Part shown: in pieces, positions 34,301 through 42,900 of the stretch | How the letters are laid out: each line of letters starts with the position of its first letter | Position numbering within the stretch: the first letter of the stretch is position 1 | Source of the DNA: Mermis nigrescens | Taxonomy: Eukaryota; Nematoda; Enoplea; Mermithida; Mermithidae | NCBI GenBank assembly: GCA_036768485.1 | Contig: JAVLUZ010000760.1 | Span: forward strand, 564,816-628,815 | Reading direction: 5' to 3' | Length of the DNA: 64,000 nucleotides | Notes under the pieces: model-generated | Database searches by the model: none | What the model was told of the DNA's origin: nothing | What the model saw: the letters and a program-made list of their open reading frames with translations, nothing else | Program-made: the position numbers and the translations under genes

Positions 34301-36983
34301 TAGGCGGGCGGCACCAGAATTCTGTGAAGGGATTCCAAGTTTTTTCAAAGGTCAAAAAATGGCCTTAAAAATGGTGGTATTGCGGACAAAACTATTTTTC
34401 AACGTTTCTCATTGAGCTCTCTCCATTGGCATCGAAAAATTGCGAAAAATTAAAAAAAAATTAATTGAATTCTGGGGAACATTTTAATTTGGGGGCATTC
34501 GGCCTTTTTGCGGGTTGCATCCATACGTGGGCAGCAAAAAAATTCTTGGGGGGGGGTGCAAGATTTTTTGAAAGTCAAAAAATGGCCTTAAAAATGGTGG
34601 TAGGGCGATAAAAACACCATTTTTCGACGTTTTCATCAAGCACTATCCATTGGCATCAAAAAATTGCGAAAAAAAGAAAAAATTTTCAAAAATTGAATTC
34701 TGGGGGGGTATTTTGGTTTCTGGGGGGATGCATACCCCCCAAACCCCCCACGCCCAGGTGTGGTTGCATCCCCATGAACGCCCTCAACCTTCACTTGTGG
34801 TAACTAACGGCGCTGCATTGGTTTTTCTCAATGCGGTGCAGTTCTTGCGATCGAATTTTTTGACTGATTGATATTGATTTTACTGAATGGCCCGAAAAGC
34901 TACACCTGAATGGTCAGGTCGTAACGATAAAATTTTGAAACGACTTGCGCTAGATAGATAAAATGCCTTTTAAGCTGTAAAATATTTTGGTAAGCTGTCA
35001 GTCGTTTAGGTGCTCCGGCTATTTTTTCCAATCTTTTTTGATAATATTCAAATTATTAGTATTTGATAATATCTAATATTCTGCATTGCATCACGTTGAG
35101 TACACAGGGTGACTCTTTTGAAATACATTAGATCAGAAAAATACTAACACAGAGAAGATACTCTTCCTGTCAGACATAAAGGATGCAAGATATCGTCTAA
35201 AAATTGAAGGGCCGACCAAGCTTTTCGCGTTGTTTAAACAATACCAAAGTAGGATGTAAACAAACGGCCGTAGTGCCTGAACCACTATCACTTGACCAAA
35301 ACGTTCTACACTGATTGAAAGTAGATTTTTATCTACTAATGCAACTGGTCTGAAGTTTTTTGATATCCGTTGAACTGATGACCTGGACACTGGAGTCATA
35401 GATGGACAAGGCCAGGTTGACGAGGGAGCAGGCACTTATCTCTGGGGGGTTCGGACCCCCCAAAATTCAGAAAAATCGGAAAAATAGGACTTTTTGAACG
35501 TTATTTTGTGCTATTTCTGGCCTATTTGGGTTTAGTCTTCCCAAAATTGATGTTGGTACCCCAAAGTAGGACGGCCAGCTACGTGCCTGCGAAGGAGGGG
35601 TGAAATCCTGTACAGCAGTTGTGTTTATAAGGTAAATCGGGTCAAAATTGCCCCAAAATACACTGTTTTGAACTGAAATTGCCCGACAGCATACATGATC
35701 TTGGTAGGGGTTTAGGGGGTTCTTATCTTACCCCTATAGAAAAATTCCCCCCATCTTTTTCTACCCCCCCTCAGAATTGGCGATTTTTTGAAGTTCCCAA
35801 AAATTTTCTGAAAATTCGTCGAAAAGATGCTTTTTAAAGCGTTGTTAGCTATCTATTTGCTCAAAAGTGCTAAATTTTCGACGCTTCGCGCCATTTTACT
35901 CATCTTTTGACTACACTTTGTTCAATTTCTTCTGACTTTTTGATTTTTCTGCTAATTTTTTAAAAATGTCTATATGCTCTAGAAAGATGGAGCATGGTCA
36001 GAAACGCTCGAAAACGATGTCTTCGACGTGTACCTTCCATTCTTTAACCCAAAAAAGGCACTTTATAATTTCAAGTCCCCCAGAATTCCCATGCTGTGCA
36101 TGCATGCATGCCCGACAGTACCATCTTTTGGACCCTTCAGCGGGAGTCAGACATATAAAAGCGGGGATTGGGGTATCTCTGACCCCAAGTTGGTCGTCTT
36201 CCCATCCCCCAGAGTCAGAAAATTTTTCACCCTTCTCCCCCGATTTTTGGAAAAACATGCGTTTTTTGGCCGTTTTTTTGAGTGTTTTTGGCCAAAAGAT
36301 TAAGGTAATTCGCCCCCCCACCCGTTAAGATGGCTGAGGAGCCCCCTCTCAAAATTTCGAGCCGTTACATGTAATACCCACCCTCTCCCCTCCCTATGTA
36401 CATGTATGATTGGAGTGTAATCTTCATTCGGACCACCGTGTTCATATAGGCCCGTATCTCGCATTTGGCCAAGGGTATCGGACCCAATGACATCTATTTA
36501 CATCTCGGAAAATTCTTTTGGATATTTAGTAAATACTCGTATCTCATTTTTTGATTATTTTAAACATGTTCTATCCATTAAGACTATAGAATTCTGATTT
36601 TTTAGAATAGTTCTTTCATAATAGGCTTGAAAAGTGTCGCTTTTGGGCGCGCTTGAGACATAATTTTTTACGATCTTTACATCGAAAATTCGAAATTTTT
36701 TTAAATCTCATAAAAAAAGAAATAACATTAGATCGGACGGACCTAATTTTGGTGAATGCTTAAATTGCTCTTTAAGGAATTGGCTTATGGACGCGGATCT
36801 CCTTTGTCGCTGAGGGGTTCATCGTTGCCCAAAATTAAAAACACCCAGCCTTGGGATGGTAAGGATGGAGAGGTAAGCGAAAAACGTGTTCACTGCGCTT
36901 GTTTTATCTCCCACTTGCTTACTGCTTTTTCGTTTTAGATGCCAGTAGAAGAAGAAGTTGACTTGAGTAAACAAGAACTGTGA
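19302..36983 (+). CDS. PDIA6: Protein disulfide isomerase A6 (P5), complete, 12 exons
   Basis: Twelve exons join into 426 residues. Residues 1-18 ([18 protein letters not shown]) are a signal peptide before LYES. The first thioredoxin domain has WCGHC with cysteines 54 and 57 and GFPTIKIFG. The second has WCGHC with cysteines 184 and 187 and GYPTIKYF. A third, non-catalytic domain reads [13 protein letters not shown] and [20 protein letters not shown], as in P5/PDIA6. An acidic end follows and the C-terminus is SKQEL, a KDEL-like ER retrieval signal. The length fits the family (440 in human). The enzyme forms and rearranges disulfides of client proteins in the ER lumen, and P5 is known to work with BiP. 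Both CGHC motifs are intact. Introns are either about 60 bp or several kb with MITEs. The exon 10-11 junction lacks canonical splice sites (see findings). Confidence 0.93.
20015..20345 (+). repeat. Family F repeat copy, in PDIA6 intron 1
   Basis: Carries the family blocks TTTTCGGCGTTT, GACGATGCTCTATC, GTCAAAACATGAGT, AAAAACGCTCAAAAA and GCGATTGGGG in the same order as 40632-40990. Confidence 0.7.
21180..21400 (+). repeat. Dispersed repeat family N copy, in PDIA6 intron 1
   Basis: Blocks TCGTTCGGACATTTTTCTTC, TATATTTGATGTT and GTCATTCCATCG align with 3540-3740 and 47380-47560. Confidence 0.6.
21473..22575 (+). repeat. Family B long element with perfect 8-bp target duplication and nested family C
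   Basis: Starts CAGGGGCGGATTTAAG and ends AGATCCGCCACTG, flanked on both sides by ATCACGCG (21465-21472 and 22576-22583). The interior matches the copy at 6480-7093 except for a nested family C element. It lies in PDIA6 intron 1. Confidence 0.88.
21934..22425 (+). repeat. Family C MITE nested in the family B element
   Basis: Termini CAGTGTTTTTTGCATTC and TTGTACAAAAAAAACACTG are inverted repeats. Flanks GTCAAAAA and GTCGAAAG match at 6 of 8 positions. It contains the CTTTGTGCATGTACAAAG near-palindrome and a CGGCGCTTCGCACC hairpin. Confidence 0.8.
22824..22953 (+). CDS. PDIA6: PDIA6 exon 2
   Basis: Starts after TAG at 22821-22823. Encodes [27 protein letters not shown] and WIVEFYAPW, splitting the Trp codon (TG|G) before donor gtgaga. 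Confidence 0.88.
23300..23485 (+). repeat. Family B MITE with perfect 8-bp target duplication, in PDIA6 intron 2
   Basis: Starts CAGGGGCGGATTTAGG and ends ATCCTGGATCCGCCATTG. CGCGAAAT flanks both sides (23292-23299 and 23486-23493). Confidence 0.9.
23678..23946 (+). repeat. Family A MITE copy (A11) with 9-bp target duplication, in PDIA6 intron 2
   Basis: Starts CATAGGTGGGCAGCGCC. Flanks GGTTAAATC and GGTTAGATC match at 8 of 9 positions. Confidence 0.9.
24472..24529 (+). CDS. PDIA6: PDIA6 exon 3 (first CGHC)
   Basis: Acceptor gcgcag precedes G TGC GGC CAT TGC. Encodes [19 protein letters not shown] before donor gtaaga. Confidence 0.93.
24592..24718 (+). CDS. PDIA6: PDIA6 exon 4
   Basis: Encodes [16 protein letters not shown] and [16 protein letters not shown] with the cis-proline, ending at YNG. 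Donor gtgcga. The intron before it is 62 bp. Confidence 0.9.
24803..25270. repeat. Tc1/mariner-like foldback element, near-perfect palindrome, in PDIA6 intron 4
   Basis: The two halves are reverse complements over most of their length, starting CAGTGCTCGCCATGAAAC and ending GTTTCATGGCGAGCACTG. TA flanks both ends, the target duplication of Tc1/mariner elements. The centre has several copies of GCATTCACGTGCGCGC in both orientations. No transposase frame is present. Confidence 0.85.
25392..25498 (+). CDS. PDIA6: PDIA6 exon 5 (interdomain linker)
   Basis: Acceptor gaatttcag. Encodes [19 protein letters not shown] and the hydrophilic linker [14 protein letters not shown]. Donor gtaaga. Confidence 0.9.
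25557..25654 (+). CDS. PDIA6: PDIA6 exon 6
   Basis: Follows a 58-bp intron. Encodes [19 protein letters not shown] and [11 protein letters not shown], again splitting the Trp codon TG|G before donor gtaaca. Confidence 0.93.
25702..25856 (+). repeat. Family E MITE (E1), in PDIA6 intron 6
   Basis: The body matches E2-E4 (GGTCCGGACCCCC, AAATAGGACTTTTT, CCAGCTACGCGCCTG). Flanks CCCGTTTG and CCCATTTG match at 7 of 8 positions. The left terminal repeat is decayed. Confidence 0.85.
27165..27490 (+). repeat. Dispersed repeat family Q copy, in PDIA6 intron 6
   Basis: Blocks match 1530-1860: CGCGCAAAATTAG, ATCGGCGCAAAGCACCGAAA and CATTCTCTATT. It also contains a GGCGCGAAGCGCC hairpin. Confidence 0.6.
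28704..28824 (+). CDS. PDIA6: PDIA6 exon 7 (second CGHC)
   Basis: Acceptor ttacattcag precedes G TGC GGC CAT TGT. Encodes [19 protein letters not shown] and [19 protein letters not shown]. Donor gtaagc. Confidence 0.93.
29780..29995 (-). repeat. Dispersed repeat family N copy, reversed, in PDIA6 intron 7
   Basis: Reverse-orientation version of the family N blocks: AAAAGTGTCCGAACGAACAA and GGAATGAC within an AT-rich stretch. Diverged. Confidence 0.4.
30405..30557 (+). CDS. PDIA6: PDIA6 exon 8
   Basis: Encodes [31 protein letters not shown] and [12 protein letters not shown]. Acceptor tcatttag, donor gttcgt. Phase 0 at both ends. Confidence 0.92.
30923..31369 (-). repeat. Family C MITE with 8-bp target duplication, in PDIA6 intron 8
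   Basis: Starts CAGTGTTTTTTTTGTACAAG. Flanks TTTATGAC and TTTATGGC match at 7 of 8 positions. It contains TTTGTACAAGTACAAA and two GCGC hairpins. Confidence 0.85.
32213..32370 (+). CDS. PDIA6: PDIA6 exon 9 (inactive thioredoxin-like domain)
   Basis: Encodes [36 protein letters not shown] and FKKYLWG. Acceptor tgcttag. The donor is gtgaaa at 32371, chosen because it restores the conserved WGW when joined to exon 10. Confidence 0.9.
32547..32713 (+). repeat. Family E MITE (E2), in PDIA6 intron 9
   Basis: Termini CAGGCACGTATCT and AGCTACGTGCCTG are inverted repeats. Flanks CTTAAGGA and GTTGAGGA match at 6 of 8 positions. Confidence 0.88.
33979..34138 (+). CDS. PDIA6: PDIA6 exon 10
   Basis: Encodes [37 protein letters not shown] and [16 protein letters not shown]. 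The 3' edge is ambiguous by one base: the only GT donor would end the exon at 34137, but the frame needs the G at 34138. Confidence 0.88.
34299..34762 (+). repeat. Two family A MITEs head to tail (A12 34299-34521, A13 34522-34762), in PDIA6 intron 10
   Basis: Both carry the reverse-orientation core. The second begins CATACGTGGGCAGC where the first ends, with no spacer visible. Confidence 0.83.
35429..35589 (+). repeat. Family E MITE (E3), in PDIA6 intron 10
   Basis: Termini CAGGCACTTATCT and AGCTACGTGCCTG. Flanks CGAGGGAG and CGAAGGAG match at 7 of 8 positions. Confidence 0.9.
35742..36105 (-). repeat. Family F repeat copy, reversed, in PDIA6 intron 10
   Basis: Reverse-complement order of family F: GACGCTTCGCGCCA, ACTCATCTTTTGACTA, GCTCTAGAAAGATGGAGCAT and a CAGAATTCCCATGCTG end. 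Confidence 0.75.
36440..36750 (+). repeat. Family D-like repeat, diverged, in PDIA6 intron 10
   Basis: Shares AACATGTTCTATCCATTAAG, ATAGAATTCTGATTTTT and GGGCGCGCTTGAGACA with the D1 and D2 interiors. Its left end resembles the 46419 element (AGGCCCGTATC). Confidence 0.5.
36777..36872 (+). CDS. PDIA6: PDIA6 exon 11
   Basis: Encodes [20 protein letters not shown] and QPWDGKDGE before donor gtaagc. The acceptor is ctctttaag. With the preceding GT donor it would shift the frame by one base. Confidence 0.87.
36939..36983 (+). CDS. PDIA6: PDIA6 exon 12 (C-terminus, KQEL)
   Basis: Acceptor tcgttttag. Encodes [14 protein letters not shown] and TGA at 36981-36983. The final four residues KQEL replace the usual KDEL. 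Confidence 0.92.
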   Translation: MPVEEEVDLSKQEL

Positions 36984-37104
36984 TTGCGTTGTCAACTTTT
37001 TTCCTGAACGATTCTTTGCTCTCTTGGTTAGGCTCTTATTGTTTGTTTGGTTTATGCTTATTTCGATCATCTGGTTGTAAATACTGTGTTGTTATTGTTT
37101 ATTA

Positions 37105-37110
37105 ATTAAA
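37105..37110 (+). promoter_or_regulatory. PDIA6: Candidate poly(A) signal of PDIA6
   Basis: ATTAAA lies 121 bases after the stop codon. It is a common variant signal; no other evidence. Confidence 0.35.
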
Positions 37111-37233
37111 ATTTCGCTTCAAGATTCTGCTTTTGTACTCAAACGATCATTACTGCGCTTCTTGCGATTTTATTCTGATTTTCGATGGCTTAAGTATGTA
37201 CATACAGCGATTAAATTATGAAGCCGATATGCA

Positions 37234-37408
37234 CAGGCACGTAGCTCTGGGGGAATGGGGGATCCGGACCCCCCTCAAAAATTCAGAAAAAACCGGAAAA
37301 ATACGACTTTTTAAACGTTATTTTGTGCTATTTTCGGCCTTTTTGGACCCCGGACCCCCCAAAATTGGTGTTAGTCCTCCCAAAATAGGACGGCCAGCTA
37401 CGTGCCTG
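37234..37408 (+). repeat. Family E MITE (E4), just downstream of PDIA6
   Basis: Perfect terminal inverted repeats CAGGCACGTAGCT and AGCTACGTGCCTG. Flanks GATATGCA and GGTATGCA match at 7 of 8 positions. Confidence 0.92.
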
Positions 37409-37639
37409 GGTATGCACGTGGATTTGGGAGCTACGTAGCTATGTAGGTCTCATGATCTCATCATAATGGAAAAGTGAGAAATTTTGTTGGAAATGATGCA
37501 TTTTTTCATAATACTCTCTAAACATAAGAGCTAAAATTGATAAAATTGAAAATTTTCTGTAAAAGTGTTTTAAATGATAGGAAACTGAGGGTTAAGTTAT
37601 TTTTTATATAGGTGCATACGTTATTTATTTATGTATTCC

Positions 37640-37806
37640 AGACACCGTGGTGGATCCAGGATTTTCTCAAGAGGGGGGGGGCGGAACCCTGACTTGGGCG
37701 GAAAAATTAGCCGTTTTAAACGGAAAAACGCTCAAAAATCCTTAATTTTGCGCACTATTTTTGACCAATGGGGGGGGGCGGCCGCCCCCTTAAATCCGAC
37801 CTCATT
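37640..37806 (-). repeat. Family B MITE copy, reversed
   Basis: Contains GTGGATCCAGGATTTTCTC, a GGGGGCGGAACCCTG block and GGCGGCCGCCCCCTTAAATC. Ends slightly decayed. Confidence 0.8.
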
Positions 37807-38623
37807 CTAAATACGAAATTTGCTCTAATATAGATTTCCAAGTCACTTTTCAAGAGACTGTAGATAAGTTGTATTAAAACTGATATTGAGTGTAGTTCAA
37901 TAGTTCAAAATCAATCAACCTTTCTACAATTTCAAGCATCTTTGTACAGACTCAGACATCTTATGTACGTCTATCTCAACTGTTTAAATAGATTTTATAC
38001 CGGAAATAAAAACTATTTGACACCTTTGCACTGTTTTTTGCTGTTTGAAGATAAAATTTACTTGTTAATTTTGTTACATTGAATTCATAAGCAAAGTGTT
38101 TATTACAAGATTCATATTGCAATTGCTGTATCACTTCTGATTGTGTAATACAACTTATTTTAACTTTCTGAGTCGACTTATATGTGTAAATTTAATCAAA
38201 AACTAATAAGAATTTTGGCGCTCCGCGCCGAACTTAATATTATCATCAACTGAATTTAGTACGAAGTAGCACTTTTTGGACAGCATGCGGGTCGATGATC
38301 ACAGACTGATAGTTATGCAAAAATGTGTACGGTATAGCATATCCGTATATTATATGTACAAAAAAAATTTTGATCGAACAAGGACTTTTCTAATGATCTT
38401 TGTACATTTATATACAAAGAGGCTCGTACAAAAAACAGTGGTTTCCTTTATTTAGCATGCAAAGGGACATGAAAATTTCAGCCTTTGCAGAGGAGACGAT
38501 TGACCTATACCAAACTGAATCAACTTAAGCCCATTTCAGAAAACCGTACCTAAAGGTATTAATCAACATGAAAAGGTTGATTTAAAATATTTATAAAGCA
38601 AACTTGTATATTGTTTGAGCAAT

Positions 38624-38795
38624 CAGGGGCAACTTTGGAAGCTACAAAGTCGACTTGACAAATGTCAAAGTCAAAGGCCGTGTTGCGAAGCCCATTTTTC
38701 AAGTTGACTTTTCAAAGTCGACTTTTCCAAGAAAAGTAGGGTTTGCGCAATCAAGTCAACTTTTCCAAAGTATACCGTTGTGAAACCAGCCCCTG
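38624..38795. repeat. Family H repeat with AAGTCGACTT motifs
   Basis: Ends CAGGGGC and GCCCCTG. Several AAAGTCGACTT palindromic motifs lie inside, and GTTGTGAAACCAGCCCCTGG closes it. A relative is at 48790-48988. Confidence 0.6.
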
Positions 38796-38816
38796 GGCTT
38801 TCCGTCCCGTTCGACG

Positions 38817-39494
38817 ACTAGTCTGTTTCACAAATGTTTGGCCACAATCTTTCAGAACTATCCGAAATAAAGCTGTCGGATTACGATTAGAAAGACTTGA
38901 ATTAAGGCATTTATATAATGCCCTCACTTTAGCTTTTTCTATTATTAGATTTAATATTCTGCCTTTTGAGGATTTCTTTACATTTAATACTAATTCAAAT
39001 CGAGCGATGAATTCTTGTAAGCTTTTTGTTAATCGGGCAAACAAAAGCTGCAGAAACTTTGAATTTTGTAGTCGAGTAATCTCTGTTTGAAATTCTCTAC
39101 CTAAGGAAGTTATAAGTGCTTCCAAATAGACATGTTTTTCCTAATAGATTGAAAAGGGTTGATCTTAATCATTCAATTCAGGTACGTAAACAAGCGCAAT
39201 TTATGTACTGCCTTTACGTTATCCCGCTTTCCTCGACTATTTATGTATTTTATTGACTTGTCCTTCTGTGTATTATTATATTTCATCTTTTTTCTCTCGT
39301 TACTTATCAATGTATTAATGTTACTTGGTTTGTTATCGGATCAGCGAATAAAATTTGTAATTTGTAATTTGTAGTTATTGCTTTGACCTGATACATATGT
39401 ACACAAATATCGTAGTCTGTCGGGTTACTGTCAATATAAGTTCTTTCCAATTTCTTCCGAAACATGGGTAGGTACATACAGCGTGAAACGGACT
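38817..39494. repeat. Family I-type element, about 680 bp, with overlapping open frames
   Basis: Inverted termini CTAGTCTGTTTCAC and GCGTGAAACGGACT. Overlapping frames of 115 codons (+, 38743-39090) and 124 codons (-, 38751-39125) are open. The minus frame looks basic and helical, but no family was recognised and there is no supporting gene structure. Confidence 0.45.
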
Positions 39495-39833
39495 CTGGTC
39501 GATTACTGCAATATATAATAATGGTCTCTTGAACTGGTGTTTTCTTTCGGGCTGTGATAAGTTTTGAAGGGATTTAAGGGTAAAAAAGACATTGCAGGGC
39601 CGAACTTGAATTTTTAAGCCGATTTTATCCATTTTAAAGTTTTTCTTGCATACTGCACAACGAGTAAATTAGCCCCAGACACGCAATCATTTTTCAAGTC
39701 ATCAGTCAGACAGAATGCTAATAAAATTGTATTATATCTATACAGGTTTGTATGTACATCAGGTTGAACTGAAATGTCCTTACTAGACGAATTAACTTCG
39801 ACGCTTCTTTGAGTCGATTACGGGGACTAAGCG

Positions 39834-39920
39834 ATGACAACAGCAGCCGTACGTGAAACTATACTTAAGCGGAAGGCTGAGGCGTTAGCTGTCAGCGCTT
39901 ATCAGGATCGAAAATTCAAA
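39834..39920 (+). CDS. NCBP2: NCBP2 exon 1
   Basis: ATG opens a 29-codon exon ending SAYQDRKFK at donor gtgaga. The family's YRDQHFK segment sits at this place and contains the first cap-stacking tyrosine. Confidence 0.88.
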
Positions 39921-42900
39921 GTGAGACATTTCACATTCATCATTTTATCACGATCTAACCCGAATATCTAGGAGGAGGGAGGAGTACATCATCTTAATCA
40001 CTTGTTTGTGTACAAGCATATTCTTCTAAAAGATGGCATCTTAATCCTTGCATTTTCATATGTTCTGAATTAAGATTCTCAGTCAACTGGAAACCACTTG
40101 TTAATAAATAAAAAAAGAAAATAATTTAAACCAATGATGTTCTGCAAAGATTTTTTAGATATACTAAGACTTAGACACCGACTTTCGTGTGTATGTCGTT
40201 TACTAAGGGGAAAAAGCTCATGTATTTTTTCTGCAATATTTTACAGTAGGTAAAGAAGCACCAAATTTCATCATTTTCAAAGGTACCTAAAAAATTTAAG
40301 GATTTTAGTTTAAAATCGTTTAGTTTTCTAACTACATTTCACAATGCATATGGTCGCTGTTCGATATCTAGTCAAGGAGGGCTGAAATCCATAATTTTTC
40401 CTTCATTGTCTTGCGTCTTCATGTTTTATGATATCTGAAAAACCGCTTGAAAATGTGCCATTTTGGCCTTGAATTGCTCGACATTTACTAACTTTTGGAC
40501 TTTTCTGACGGGTGCAATACCCCTCTCTTACTCCATAGATGCACAAAGCCAGGGTCGGCAGGGTGTCAAATTCCAGATATCTGGGACAGTAAATTAAGTG
40601 TTCACGATTTTTTTGCTAGTCAGTCAAACGCAGACATGCACAGCATCGGAATTCTGGGGTGGGTGAAATTTTAAAGTGCATTCTTGGACCTTAAAATCGT
40701 GGGTACGCGTCAAAAACATCGTTTTTCGGCGTTTCATACGATGCTCTATCTTTCTAGAGCATCAAAACAAAAAAAATTAGAAAAAAATCAGAAAAAGTCG
40801 AATAAATTGAACAAAATATAGTTGAAACATGAGTATGTAGCGCGAAGCGCTGAAAATTTGCCATTTTTGAGCACATAGATATCTAAAACCGTTTAGAAAA
40901 GATTTTTGAAAAATAGCTGATTGGGGTAGGTGACAAAATTTCTGGGGGTGGGTGGAGGTGAAACCACTACCCCCCAAAGCCCGAATGATCATGGTCATAC
41001 GGCAAAAATTGTCAGAATGATATAAACGCTTTTTCGTAATGGTACTGCATTTTTAGTCCATTTTGACTTATAGCGCTCTTAGCACTAAACATAGTGATTG
41101 ATCAATTAGATGCGAAATTTTGATTTTTAGTACTATCTGGACACAATTTTTGGCGCTTTTTAAGTAAGCAGGACATATAGGCTCGGTTTTTTTGTATTCG
41201 GCAAAGATTTTTCCCAATGTACGAAGACTTTTCAGGACCGTCTTTGTACATGCACAAAGATTTTAGGGAAGACAAAAAATGTAAAAAGGTGTGAAATTCC
41301 CAAAAATTCTCGGCGCTTCGCTCCGAAATGAGTAATTGTTCGTCCCATATATCTTTGAAATGGCAGAATTTGCATTTAGAATGTAAAAATGTCAACCTTT
41401 TCGGCGCTTCGCGCCGTTTTGAGACAATTTTTTGTAATTTTTGGCGTCAGAGACCCAGAAATTGGCTAAACTACACTACCGAAGGTCGAAAAACCCTGTT
41501 TTACCACATTAGAATCACTACTGTACCATGGTACAAAAAAATTTGCATTACGAAAAAAACACTGCATTTAGGTGCTAATCCTGCATTTTGACTTTGTTAG
41601 TGTGTTTGTCCTCGAAACTGATGCAGAAAACGCTCCGTCAGCTCAATATCGCCAGACAGTATATCTGTCTGACTGACAGCAGCCCCCTTTTATGTGCATG
41701 TATGGCCCACTCCCTATGTGAATGTGTCATTGCATTCTCAGGTAGGCTTTTGCACGCGCAGCTTTACTTTCAAACGTATCATTTTTTGAGCGTGAAAAAT
41801 CGTCTCATGATAATTAAATCGGAATTTTAAGAAGTAGAGAAGCGTACTGAGTGAAACATGTCGATTATTTGTGCGCAGCACGCCACCTTGTTACGGTGAA
41901 TACGCTGATTTTTTATTTTAGAATGCATTCTGCATTCCTTTTCGGAATTTTCCCCCTTGTATGCCTTAGTCGGTTATCCTCTCCTCCGCATATTTAACTT
42001 TGCAATGAATGACACGACATATCACCATACGTGGGCGTGGGGCATGGAAGGAGGTTTGGGTGGTATGCATCCCCAGAAGGCCGAATACCCCCTCAGAATT
42101 TAATTTTTGAAATTTGTTCTCTCGTTTTTCGCAAGTTTTTGACGCCAATGGTGGATAGTGCTCGATGAGAAACGTTGAAAAATTGTGTAATTTCACCATA
42201 CCACGATTTTTAAGACCTTTTTTTGACCTTTGAAAAATCTTGCACCCCAGAATTTTGGCGCGGCCCACCTACGCGTATCACTGCATGCATAAACTAACGA
42301 TATTTATGCGATGCTACTTAGGCCTTATCAGATTTTGACTCGCTCAAGTAGTGATTTTTCCACTAAAGGAAAGTACCTACTATAGGTTCGCAAGATCAAA
42401 CATTCAGGAAGGGTGAATATCAAAAATGTAACGATAGCTAAGCGCTTTGTAAAACAATGATTGATAAAAATCTGAAAAATCTGCAGAGTAAAACGATGGT
42501 AACGCTTTAAAACCATCGTTTTCGAGCATTTGTGGCAAATACGAGTAGTATATAGCTATTTCGAACTCACAACCATAGCTTGTATGTAAGCATTTTGAAT
42601 TAAAAATAAGTATTCAGTATTATTTTGTAGACAAAACAGCTACGAATCCTTTTTAAACTCAGAAATAACAATTATATAGCATTTCTGAATTTACACGGTA
42701 TGTTCCAGTGGCCAAAACAAGGCTATATAGTTAGTTTTTAGCCTAAGAAGGCTATGTGGCGATGTCTTTTCGGTCAAAATGGCTGTATAGCTATCAGTTG
42801 TGTGAAGCTCAATGGGAGTAATACCCCTCCCATGCCCATTTATGGTACGTACCAGACATGCGTGCGTAGGAGGGGGGTTTGGGGTCACTCCTGACCCCCA

